From Paenibacillus sp. (GTDB taxonomy: Bacteria; Bacillota; Bacilli; Paenibacillales; YIM-B00363), in assembly GCF_031177825.1 (NCBI RefSeq), contig NZ_JAPSKE010000011.1:1-64000 (forward strand): DNA of 64,000 nt, read 5' to 3'. Position 1 is the first letter of the stretch; each line of letters opens with the position of its first letter. This document shows, piece by piece, positions 33,275-41,700 of the stretch. The position numbers and the translations under genes are program-made. A model generated the notes under the pieces. That model was not told where the DNA came from. It saw only the letters and a list, made by a program, of their open reading frames with translations, and did not search any database.

Positions 33275-36200
33275 GTGAAACGAAGGAAGCTGGCAAGCAA
33301 GCGGGTCGTCGTTCCCTTGGCGCTGGTCATGACGTTCGCGCCTTTCGGCTCGGCATCGGCGTCGGCGGATCCGGCGGCCGAAGCATCGGCGGTCGCCTCC
33401 GCCGCGCAGACGGTCGTCGAAGAACGATTCGACGACATGACGACGGGGGAGACGCCCGCCGGATTTTCCGTATCCGAGGGCGGAGGCACGGTTCGCGTCG
33501 CCGAAATACCGGATGCGGCGAACAAGAGCTTATACCTCGAGGATACGAGCGCATCTACGAACGTGCTCGCCGGCAAGTCGTTCGACGCGTTGGCCGGCGA
33601 GGTTACGGTCGAGATGAAGTTTATGATGCCGGCGTACGTCAGCTCCACCAAGGTCGTGCGCCTCAAGGGGAGCGGGGGAACTCCGGTCGTCTTGGAGACG
33701 AAGAGCGACAGCGTTACGTACCGGCATGCCGGGGACACGTACGAGCCGATCGCGCCCGTCGCGGCGAACGAATGGATCGACTTCAAGATCGTAGCGGATA
33801 CGGTTCGCGATACGGCCGACGTGTACGTGAACGGCGAATTGAAAATCGACGGCGCGCCTTTCTACAGCGCCGCGGACACGGTCGACTTTCTGGAGACGTT
33901 CACGCCGAACGGCAGCACGGGCTCGCATTACGTGGACGACATCATCGTCTCCGGTACCCCTTACGCCGACCCGGAGGAGCCCGGCGACGGCGGCGAGGCG
34001 CCAACGCCGCCTGCGGACGGAATCTACGAAGCGGAGGATGCGGCGTTCTCGGGCGCCGTGATCGACAATAAGCACCCCGGCTACAGCGGTACGGGCTTCG
34101 TCGACTACAACCCGAATGCGCCGGGCGGGTGGATCGAATGGACGGTCAACGTACCCGCGGCGGGCGAGTACACGATCGAATTCCGGTACGCGTCCGGAGC
34201 GGCGGAAGACCGGCCGGCGGACATTCTCGTAAACGGCGCCGTCGCGATTCCGCAGCTGTCGTTCCCGTCCACGGGCGACTTCACGGCGTGGAAGACGACG
34301 TCCGGGAAAGCGTCGCTGGCGGCGGGCGTCAACGTCATCCGCGCGACGGCGACGGGCGCGAACGGCGGGGCGAACATCGACCGCCTGCGCGTGCACAACG
34401 ATCCGGACGACGGGGGACCGCCTCCGATCGTGACGGAGGAGGTCGAGGTCGAGGCGCTCTTGGGCGGGCTGCTCGCGAAGAAACTGGAATCGCTCGGCAT
34501 GCTGGCGGATCGCGAGCGTCCGGCGGACCGGGTCGTCGCGCGGATCGAATGGATGTCCATGCTGAACGATGCGCTGGGCTTCGTCGACGAGGAGACGTTC
34601 CCGTACTTGTCGGCGGAAGACCGGGTCTGGGACGTGCCGCTGGCGCAGTGGGACGCCTACGTGCTCCAAGCGGCGAAGGAGGCCGGATACGTCGAATCGT
34701 CCCAAGGCGAGGCTGTCCGACCGTACGAAGGCATTACCCGCGCGGAAGCGGCCGGCATGCTCGCGAAGGCGCTGAAGCTGAAGGCCGGAGGCGGCAACGG
34801 CGCCGTCGGCGCCGTCGTCCGGGAAGGCATCATGTCCGCTGGCGGCGGTAACGACTTCGGTTCGAAAAGCATGCTGAAGGCGTCGGAGGCGGCGACGATC
34901 CTGCAGCGTCTTCGCTCCTTCTCGGCGCGTCCGAACGACGTGCGCGTCGTCGGCGTCCATGCCGTCGCGGAACGCATCGCGGCGGTGACGCTGAACGCCC
35001 CGCTCGCCGACGTCGACTTCGGCGATGTCGCGATCAGCGTGCCCGAAGGCGCTTGGAAGACGCTCAACCCGGCGTTCCGCGACGTACCGGCGACGAGGGC
35101 GGCGGCGGGCGTGAACCGGTTCGGCAACACGGTCCTGTTTTACGAGTTGACCGAGTCGCTCGGGCCGGGAGCGACCTACGCGCCTGCACCGGGGAACCCG
35201 CCTGATTCCGGCGATTTGACGCAAGCGGTGCGGCAGGCGAACAATCTAGTGTCCTGGCAGATGGATCACGGCGGTTGGACGAAGGCGATGCCGTACGACC
35301 GACCGTGGAACGGCACGGAGAAGAAGTCGACGCAGTTCGGCTCGACGGGCATCGAGCTCGGAGCGATCGACAACGATGCGACCGTGAAGGAAATCCGCTT
35401 CCTCTCTCAAGTGTACCGCGAGACGAACGAAGCGGCATTCAAGGAGAGCGTGAGGAAGGGCATCGACTTCTTGCTCGGGATGCAGTACGAGACGGGCGGA
35501 TGGCCGCAGGTGTATCCGGAGCGGGGGACGCCCGGAGACGGCGTCTACTATTCGAATTACGTCACGTTCAACGACAATGCGATGATCAACGTGCTCGATC
35601 TGTTCGACGACGCGCTCGGCGGGGCGTACCCGTTCGATACGGACCTGCTCGACGAGGGGACGATCGAACGCATCCGGGCGGCGAAAGCGAAGGGCATCGA
35701 ATTCATTCTGAACGCCCAGATCGAAGCGAACGGCGTCCTAACGGCCTGGTGCGCGCAGCACGACCCGTTCACCTACGAGCCGAGAGGCGCCCGCGCTTAC
35801 GAGCATCCGTCGATCTCGGGCTCCGAGTCGGTCGGCATCGTGCGTTATTTGCTGTCGCAGCCGCAGACGCCGGACATTCAGCGCGCCGTCAAGGCCGCCC
35901 TGGAGTGGTTCGATCAGGCGAAGCTGGAGGGCGTCCGCTACGTCAGCGCGGACCCGAACGGCGTGTACTTCGTGGAGGATCCGAACGCGGTGTCCTGGTA
36001 CCGGTTCTATGAAATCGGCACGAACCGAGGCATCTTCTCGGGGAGGGACGGGGTGATCAAGTACAGCATTCAAGAGATCGAGCAGGAGCGCAGGAACGGC
36101 TATTCGTGGGGCGGCAGTTACGCGAAGGCGCTGCTCGAGACGGCGAAGTCGACCGGTTACTTCGTCGGACGCGTGTATGGGAGGGTGATCGATACGAATT

Positions 36201-37216
36201 CCGTCGATGCGGAAGGCAGAACGCTCCGGGCGGGCGACCTGCTGCGGGCCGGGGACGTTCGAGAGGCGCTGAGCGCGCTCCCGAGCCGAATCGTCGTGGC
36301 GCAGGACGGCTCGGGCGACTACGTATCCGTGCAAGCGGCCGTCGACGCCGTGCCGGCGAACAATGCGGAGCCGGTGGAGATTTACATTCATAACGGCGTG
36401 TACGAAGAGGTCGTGACGATTCCCGCGAACAAGCCGTTCATCACGATGATCGGGGAGAGCGCCGAGGGCACGGTCCTTACGTACGACAACTACTCGGGCA
36501 AGGAGCGCCCGACCGGTGGCACGTACGGCACGAGCGGCAGCGCGAGCATGTTCGTGAACGGCACCGACTTTACCGCGCGGAATCTGACGATCGCCAATTC
36601 GTTCGACGAGTCGTCCGTTACAGCGACGAATAAGCAGGCCGTGGCGCTGAACGTGCGCGGCGAGCGCCATCGGTTCATCGGCGTCCGACTTCTCGGCAAT
36701 CAAGACACGCTGCTGACGAACGGCGGCACGCAATATTTCTATCGGTGCTACATCGAGGGCGACGTCGACTTCATCTTCGGCGGATCGAGCGCCGTCTTCG
36801 AGGAGTGCGTCATCCATTCGCTGGACCGCGGTTCCGCTACGAATAACGGCTATATCACCGCCGCGAGCACGATGATTACGGAGCCGTACGGCTACTTGAT
36901 CGTGAACAGCAAGCTGACGAGCGACGCGGCGCCGGGCACCGTCTGGCTCGGCCGCCCGTGGCATCCGAGCGGCAATCCGGACGCGATCGCGAGCGTGCTG
37001 TACATGAACGTCGAGATGGGCGCGCACATCAACCCGATCGGGTGGACCGATATGTCCGGCTTCCTTGCGAAGGACGCGCGCTTCGCCGAGTACGGCAGCT
37101 ACGGACCCGGCGCCGTCGTCGCGGACACGCGTCCGCAGCTGACCGAAGGGGAAGCGGCGTTGTGGACGATCGAGAACGTGCTGAAGGGCTGGAATCCGAA
37201 AGAAGCGGCGGAATAA
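33275..37216 (+). CDS. Secreted pectate lyase (PL10) - pectin methylesterase (CE8) fusion
   Basis: A 1,313-residue extracellular enzyme. Signal peptide (KRRKLASKRVVVPLALVMTF, cleavage after SASA). A LamG-like domain (~47-230) and a CBM35/6-like module (~248-375; YEAEDAAFSG, GGWIEWTVNVPAAGEYTIEF) follow. An internal SLH-like stretch lies at ~387-545 (VRPYEGITRAEAAGMLAKAL). The PL10 domain is at ~647-975 (GGWTKAMPYDRPW, AIDNDATVKEIRFLSQVYRE, GGWPQVYPERG, YVTFNDNAMINVL). The CE8 domain is at ~1003-1312 with GNQDTLL, GDVDFIFGG and LGRPW. CE8 removes methyl esters so that PL10 can cleave the polygalacturonate by beta-elimination. GTG 33275 is seven bases after GAAGGGG; ATG 33269 is the alternative but lies almost on that site. 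Confidence 0.92.
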   Translation: MKRRKLASKRVVVPLALVMTFAPFGSASASADPAAEASAVASAAQTVVEERFDDMTTGETPAGFSVSEGGGTVRVAEIPDAANKSLYLEDTSASTNVLAGKSFDALAGEVTVEMKFMMPAYVSSTKVVRLKGSGGTPVVLETKSDSVTYRHAGDTYEPIAPVAANEWIDFKIVADTVRDTADVYVNGELKIDGAPFYSAADTVDFLETFTPNGSTGSHYVDDIIVSGTPYADPEEPGDGGEAPTPPADGIYEAEDAAFSGAVIDNKHPGYSGTGFVDYNPNAPGGWIEWTVNVPAAGEYTIEFRYASGAAEDRPADILVNGAVAIPQLSFPSTGDFTAWKTTSGKASLAAGVNVIRATATGANGGANIDRLRVHNDPDDGGPPPIVTEEVEVEALLGGLLAKKLESLGMLADRERPADRVVARIEWMSMLNDALGFVDEETFPYLSAEDRVWDVPLAQWDAYVLQAAKEAGYVESSQGEAVRPYEGITRAEAAGMLAKALKLKAGGGNGAVGAVVREGIMSAGGGNDFGSKSMLKASEAATILQRLRSFSARPNDVRVVGVHAVAERIAAVTLNAPLADVDFGDVAISVPEGAWKTLNPAFRDVPATRAAAGVNRFGNTVLFYELTESLGPGATYAPAPGNPPDSGDLTQAVRQANNLVSWQMDHGGWTKAMPYDRPWNGTEKKSTQFGSTGIELGAIDNDATVKEIRFLSQVYRETNEAAFKESVRKGIDFLLGMQYETGGWPQVYPERGTPGDGVYYSNYVTFNDNAMINVLDLFDDALGGAYPFDTDLLDEGTIERIRAAKAKGIEFILNAQIEANGVLTAWCAQHDPFTYEPRGARAYEHPSISGSESVGIVRYLLSQPQTPDIQRAVKAALEWFDQAKLEGVRYVSADPNGVYFVEDPNAVSWYRFYEIGTNRGIFSGRDGVIKYSIQEIEQERRNGYSWGGSYAKALLETAKSTGYFVGRVYGRVIDTNSVDAEGRTLRAGDLLRAGDVREALSALPSRIVVAQDGSGDYVSVQAAVDAVPANNAEPVEIYIHNGVYEEVVTIPANKPFITMIGESAEGTVLTYDNYSGKERPTGGTYGTSGSASMFVNGTDFTARNLTIANSFDESSVTATNKQAVALNVRGERHRFIGVRLLGNQDTLLTNGGTQYFYRCYIEGDVDFIFGGSSAVFEECVIHSLDRGSATNNGYITAASTMITEPYGYLIVNSKLTSDAAPGTVWLGRPWHPSGNPDAIASVLYMNVEMGAHINPIGWTDMSGFLAKDARFAEYGSYGPGAVVADTRPQLTEGEAALWTIENVLKGWNPKEAAE

Positions 37217-37258
37217 AACCAAGGGCTGTCCCCGGGGATTGGGGCAGCCCTTGGTTTT
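37217..37258 (+). terminator. Terminator of the pectinase gene
   Basis: AACCAAGGGCTG and CAGCCCTTGGTT pair, extended by CCCC/GGGG with one mismatch, and TTTT follows. Confidence 0.88.
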
Positions 37259-37281
37259 AGCCAGGCGTCGAGACCAAGACC

Positions 37282-37475
37282 AATAGAGAACACGGATGTT
37301 CCTTATTTCCGAGGCAGACGCCGAAAAGAGCCGAATAGGGAACAGCAATGTTCGCTATTTCCGGAAAATCGGCTGAAGTCGAGCTGATCCGGCGAATTAG
37401 GGAACATTCGTATTCCTTATTTCGCTATATTCGAACTTGCCGACCGGAATAGGGAACATTCCTGTTCCCTAAGCG
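37282..37475. repeat. Four imperfect palindromic repeats, ~30 bp each
   Basis: Four related units lie at 37282-37311, 37334-37363, 37395-37424 and 37448-37475. The consensus is about AATAGGGAACA-N4-TGTTCCCTATTT, itself an inverted repeat. Start-to-start distances are 52, 61 and 53 bp, and the spacers share no sequence. Copies 1-3 keep the TATTTC end; copy 4 ends CCCTAA. The array fills the space between the convergent pectinase and membrane-AraC genes. It looks like an intergenic palindromic element (REP/BIME-like). The spacers are too short and the units too divergent for CRISPR. Confidence 0.8.
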
Positions 37476-37518
37476 CGTACCCGCGCTCTTGCCGCCGGCG
37501 CGCTCGCCGAGGCCGCGG

Positions 37519-39834
37519 TCATACGCCGGGCTTGCCGTACTTGGCCCGGTACTGGCCGGGCGTCATGTCCTCCTGCTTTTTGAAGGAGCGAATGAAATTT
37601 TGCGGGTTCGTGTACGTCAACCGTTCGGCGATGTCCTTCACGGACATGTCGGTTTCGACGAGCCACTTCTTCGACATGTTCATCCGGTACTGCGATAAGT
37701 AATCGCTGAACGACATATCCGTCTCCTTCTTGAAGACGCTGCTTAAATAAAAGACGTTATAATGCAATCGGGAGGCGCATTCCTCCAACGTCAAATCGCG
37801 GTCGAATTCGCTGCGGATGATATCGATGATCTGCTCCGAGATGTTCTGGTATTGCGACGCCTGCCGATCTTGAAAGACGCGGATCAGACGGCCGACGATG
37901 CGAGTGTTGTACCAGTTCTCGATCTCTGCGCTGACGTACAGCTGCAACAGCTCTTCGTATAAGGAACTCTCCTTGGCGTCCAGCTGGTCCAGCCCGATCC
38001 CGGCCTCCTGCATGACGACCATCAGGCTGTTCAACAGGCGGATGAGCGAGATCTGGTATTCATGAGGCGTGCGATCCTTCAAAAACACTTCTCCCAGCCA
38101 TTGCTTCAGCAGCTTCGAGGCGAGCTCCTCGTCGGCCAGCTTGATGGCGTCGATGAGCTGATTCTCGATCTGCGTCGGATAGAAGTACACCTGCGTGTGC
38201 TTCCCGGAGTTGAGGCTCGAGTAGGGAACGATGACGCCCTTGCCCAGCTTCATCCGATGCTTCAGCGCTTCGAGCCCTTCCTGATAGCCGCGCGACGCGC
38301 GATGGACGCCGGCGAACGGAAGGCTGATGCCGATGCTGACGTCGAGATCGAGGTAGCGGCGCATGTTTTGCTGCACGGCTTCCGTTACCTTGTAGATGTA
38401 CAGGTTGAAGTCGTCATGCGACATGCCGGCGCCGCCGATAAGCGTCACGAGCGTCTGATCCAAGATGACGGGAGGCAGCCGATCGGACTTCGGCACCATC
38501 TCTTCGACGATGTTGCCGGCTGCGAACAGCAGCAGGTCCAAATCCTTCTGATCGTAGCGCGTCTCGACCAGAATGTCGATCTGCAGCGTGAGCACGGCCA
38601 AGTGATTCCAGTTCCGGATCACCTCCCGATAGCCGAACAGCTCGAGCTTCTCCTCGATTTCCGATGCGCCGAGCTGGCCTTGGAACAGCTTGTGCAGGAA
38701 GAAGGTGCGCACCTGCAGACTGTTCTGGTGCAGCTCGTGCCGCATCTTCTCGTTGGAGGCGAACAAGTCGCGAATATGCTCGTCGATGATCTGCAGCTCG
38801 TTCTTCTTGGAGGCCGTCGACTCCGGCAGCCGCTCGGCGATCAAGCGGAACATCTCGCGGATCGGCGTGTACACCCTGCGGCTGCCGAGCCAGACGAACA
38901 ACACGCACAGGCATAGGATCAGCAAGCAGACGGAGGCGGTGAACCATCCGATCGAGCGCGCTTCCTTCGTAAACTCGGACATCGTCGTGAACGAGGCGTA
39001 CGTCCATCCGTTGAAGTCGGAACGGACGTACGTAACCGAGATCGGCTCGCCGCCGACGATCGTCTCGAACTGGCCGGAGGCGCCGCCGAACTTCGGGAGG
39101 TCCGCTTCGGCGATCGAGCCCGTCTCCGCGAGCGGAGCGCCGATCTTCGACGCGTCGGGATGGGCGACGATGCGAAGCCGCGCGTCGAGCACCATGACCT
39201 CGCTGGCCGCCGGCGGGTTGTCGAGCATCGCGCCGAGGCTGCAGCTCGGGATCGTCGCCAAGGCGACGCCGCGCTTGTTCGACGTGTGCAGCGGCATCTT
39301 CTTGACGAGCGTCACGGTCGTCGGACAGCCATAGCTTTCGGTGTCGCTGGAGCCGAGCGCGGCGGTGTCGAGCATGACCCAGCTCGTGCTGTGCTCCAGC
39401 TCCATCAGCTCGAGCAGCGTCGTCTTGGACGCGTATTCGTCGAACGTGTACAGACCGCGGTTGTTGATCACCCAATCGGAAGCGGGATTCGCCAGGATGA
39501 CGTCGGTGACGTACGTGTCCGGGGACTGCAGCAGGTTCAGCTCTTCCTTCAGCTGGTTATATAGCTGGAAATCCGTAAAGTTCAACGTCCGAAACAGCGC
39601 GTCTTGCACCTTATTCGTATTAATGACGTAATTCAGCGTGTAATCGACCGTCCGAAGCACCTGCTCCATATTGCCGTTCATCTGATTCATCATTTGGATG
39701 TTGCTGCGGTTCACATGCGTCTGGATCGCGTCCGACGATTTCATGTAAGAGAACAAGCCGAGCGTCAAGATCGGGAAAATGCTGATGGCGAATCCGAACA
39801 ATATCATATTCTTATACAGGCTAGACCTCTTCAA
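37519..39834 (-). CDS. Membrane-bound AraC-family regulator with extracellular sensor
   Basis: A 771-residue one-component regulator. Helices at ~11-31 (MILFGFAISIFPILTLGLFS) and ~296-318 (WFTASVCLLILCLCVLFVWL) enclose a Cache-like extracellular domain. A HAMP-like stretch (SRRVYTPIREMFRLIAERLP) and a ~250-residue cytoplasmic linker follow, then two AraC helix-turn-helix motifs at ~675-771 (FDRDLTLEECASRLHYNVFYLSSVFKKETDMSFSDYLSQYRM, DIAERLTYTNPQNFIRSFKKQEDMTPGQYRAKYG). No kinase or receiver domain is seen, so signal passes directly from sensor to DNA-binding part at the membrane. It is divergent from the tandem binding-protein genes and is their most likely regulator. Confidence 0.92.
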   Translation of the reverse strand: MKRSSLYKNMILFGFAISIFPILTLGLFSYMKSSDAIQTHVNRSNIQMMNQMNGNMEQVLRTVDYTLNYVINTNKVQDALFRTLNFTDFQLYNQLKEELNLLQSPDTYVTDVILANPASDWVINNRGLYTFDEYASKTTLLELMELEHSTSWVMLDTAALGSSDTESYGCPTTVTLVKKMPLHTSNKRGVALATIPSCSLGAMLDNPPAASEVMVLDARLRIVAHPDASKIGAPLAETGSIAEADLPKFGGASGQFETIVGGEPISVTYVRSDFNGWTYASFTTMSEFTKEARSIGWFTASVCLLILCLCVLFVWLGSRRVYTPIREMFRLIAERLPESTASKKNELQIIDEHIRDLFASNEKMRHELHQNSLQVRTFFLHKLFQGQLGASEIEEKLELFGYREVIRNWNHLAVLTLQIDILVETRYDQKDLDLLLFAAGNIVEEMVPKSDRLPPVILDQTLVTLIGGAGMSHDDFNLYIYKVTEAVQQNMRRYLDLDVSIGISLPFAGVHRASRGYQEGLEALKHRMKLGKGVIVPYSSLNSGKHTQVYFYPTQIENQLIDAIKLADEELASKLLKQWLGEVFLKDRTPHEYQISLIRLLNSLMVVMQEAGIGLDQLDAKESSLYEELLQLYVSAEIENWYNTRIVGRLIRVFQDRQASQYQNISEQIIDIIRSEFDRDLTLEECASRLHYNVFYLSSVFKKETDMSFSDYLSQYRMNMSKKWLVETDMSVKDIAERLTYTNPQNFIRSFKKQEDMTPGQYRAKYGKPGV

Positions 39835-39876
39835 TCGATTCGCCGCCTATCGCGTAGAATATTTTACAAAACCCGT

Positions 39877-39890
39877 TGAAAACGCTTTAA
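39877..39890. promoter_or_regulatory. cre-like site between membrane AraC and binding-protein genes
   Basis: TGAAAACGCTTTAA matches the CcpA operator TGNAANCGNWNNCA except at position 13. It lies between the two divergent genes, 67 bases before the start of the binding-protein gene, with TTATCAT-like -10 bases just after it. Confidence 0.6.
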
Positions 39891-39956
39891 TGTTATCATA
39901 CAAGAAAAACGATGCCACGCCCTAATTATACAGAAAATCGAGCGGAGGTCGAGAAT

Positions 39957-41477
39957 ATGAACCCGAGATGGATCTATGTCGCGTCGGCCGCGTCGTTCGC
40001 GCTCCTGTCGCTCTCGGGCTGCGCCGGTTCGATATCCGGCTTCGGCGGCGCAGCGGCGGAGCGAACCGCGGAAGGCGGCGGCGCCGACGTCGCGCGCATC
40101 TCGATCATGGCGAACCTGCATACGCCGGAGGTGCCGTCTCCCTTGATCGAGACGATGCTGGAGGAGGCGACCGGGGTAGAGCTGACGTTCCAGTGGACGC
40201 CGGACGGCAGCTACGAAGAGAAGTTCAACGCGTCCATGGCGACGGGAACGATGCCCGACGCGGTCTATTTGAAGAACGCGTCCATGCTGACGTTCCTGCG
40301 GGAACCGATGCAGAGCGGGTTGTTTTGGGAGATCGGGCCGTATCTCGAGGAGTTCCCGAACCTCGACCGGCTGCAGACCGAGGTGCTGCGCAATACGGCC
40401 GTCGAAGGCAAGGTGTACGGACTGTATCAGGAGCGGCCGTCGTCGCGGCAGGGCGTCATTTTCCGAAAAGATTGGGCGGACCGTCTCGGCTTGCAAGCGC
40501 CGGCGACGATCGACGAGCTGTATACCATGTTGTACCAATTCACTTATAACGATCCGGACGGCAACGGGGTCGACGATACGATCGGCTTAACGGACCGCAG
40601 CGATCTCGTCTACGGCGCGTTCAAGACGGTACTGTCCTATTTCGGCGCGCCGAACGGCTGGGGCGAGAAGGACGGGCGGCTCGCGCCGGAGTTTATGTTC
40701 CCGGAATATCGGGAGACGATGAACTTCTTCCGCAAGCTGCACGAGGAGGGGCTCATCAACCGCGACTTCCCGGTGACGGCGAAGGCGGATCAACAGGACT
40801 TGCTGACGATGGGCAAGGCGGGCGTGTACATCGGAGCGATGGGCGACGTGATCAGCCTGCAGACGAAGGCGGCGCAGTCGAATCCGAACGCGGTTCTCGA
40901 CGTGCACAACCGGATCGCGGGACCGAAGGGCGAGCGCGTATGGGCGACGCCGGGCTTCGGCACGGTGGTGCTGTTCCCGAAGTCCGCCGTCCGCTCGGAA
41001 GAGGAGCTTCGCCGGGTGCTCGGGTTTTTCGACGAGCTGATGACGCCCGAGCTGGCGAACCTGCTGCATTGGGGCGTGGAAGGCGTGCATTACACGGTGG
41101 AAAACGGTAAAGCCGTCCCGTCCGACGACTTCGACTTGAAATATAAAGACGTGAAACCGTACCAAGGTATCGAGATCGGGGGACCGAGTACGATCGAAGG
41201 CTTCCTGGAATCCGACTTCCGGATGCCGGTCAAGGGCAAGGCCGATCGGCTGACGAAGGATAACGATTCGATGCTGGTGCTCGATCCGACGGCGGGATTG
41301 CATTCCCGCACGTTCGACGAACGCGGCATGCGGCTGCAGGAAATCGTCAGAGACGCGACGTACCATTATATTTTGGGGATGATCGACGAAACGGGCTTCG
41401 AGGCCGAAGTGCAGCGGTGGCTGCGGGAGGGCGGCGAGCGCATCATCCAAGAGTTTAACGATTCGGACGGCATGTAG
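39957..41477 (+). CDS. Extracellular sugar-binding lipoprotein, paralogue 1
   Basis: A 506-residue lipoprotein (lipobox LLSLSGC, Cys near residue 22) with the extracellular solute-binding fold. It begins its mature domain with ISIMANLHTPEVPSPLIETMLEEATGV and contains DPDGNGVDDTIGLTDRSDLVYGAF, a Ca-binding-like segment conserved in LplA-type proteins. The next gene encodes a closely similar protein in which most of these motifs recur, so this is a tandem duplication. This copy has its own promoter region, a GGAGG site eight bases before ATG 39957, and a terminator that overlaps its stop codon, so it is expressed separately from the permeases. It may widen ligand range or act as a receptor for the divergent membrane AraC. 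Confidence 0.92.
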   Translation: MNPRWIYVASAASFALLSLSGCAGSISGFGGAAAERTAEGGGADVARISIMANLHTPEVPSPLIETMLEEATGVELTFQWTPDGSYEEKFNASMATGTMPDAVYLKNASMLTFLREPMQSGLFWEIGPYLEEFPNLDRLQTEVLRNTAVEGKVYGLYQERPSSRQGVIFRKDWADRLGLQAPATIDELYTMLYQFTYNDPDGNGVDDTIGLTDRSDLVYGAFKTVLSYFGAPNGWGEKDGRLAPEFMFPEYRETMNFFRKLHEEGLINRDFPVTAKADQQDLLTMGKAGVYIGAMGDVISLQTKAAQSNPNAVLDVHNRIAGPKGERVWATPGFGTVVLFPKSAVRSEEELRRVLGFFDELMTPELANLLHWGVEGVHYTVENGKAVPSDDFDLKYKDVKPYQGIEIGGPSTIEGFLESDFRMPVKGKADRLTKDNDSMLVLDPTAGLHSRTFDERGMRLQEIVRDATYHYILGMIDETGFEAEVQRWLREGGERIIQEFNDSDGM

Positions 41478-41508
41478 GAGATTCGTTCTCCGCATGCCGT
41501 TTTTTTTC
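41467..41508 (+). terminator. Terminator overlapping the stop codon of paralogue 1
   Basis: ACGGCATG (41467-41474) and CATGCCGT (41493-41500) pair, with GGAGA/TCTCC stacked inside, followed by eight T. The TAG stop codon lies in the stem-loop. Confidence 0.88.
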
Positions 41509-41551
41509 GCTTATCTATAGGATCATATGTTCGTAATCGCGCGCGTTGCGG

Positions 41552-41657
41552 ATAATCATTAGATTGGATTCGTCCGCGCGGCGCGGCGTTGCGGCTCTCG
41601 GCGCGCCTCCCGCAAATCCCGGGATTATGTACGTAACGGCCGCGATCGATTTACGGT
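41552..41657 (+). promoter_or_regulatory. Upstream region of paralogue 2: blocks shared with 33.1 kb
   Basis: ATAATCATTAGATTGG (41552-41567) and GATTATGTACGTAACG (41623-41638) match the two blocks before the pectinase gene at 33134 and 33194. The distance between them is 71 bp here and 60 bp there, differing by one helical turn. A weak -10 (TACGGT, 41652-41657) follows at the same offset as TATAAT in the other copy. This points to one shared activator. Confidence 0.5.
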
Positions 41658-41700
41658 AGAGGGGTAGGAAACATCATCTTACCCATTGGAGGTCATAATC

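Noticed and set aside
37282-37475. CRISPR array
   Set aside because: Units are self-palindromic and differ from each other at several bases, there are only four, spacers are 22-31 bp and unequal, and no cas gene is in the window.
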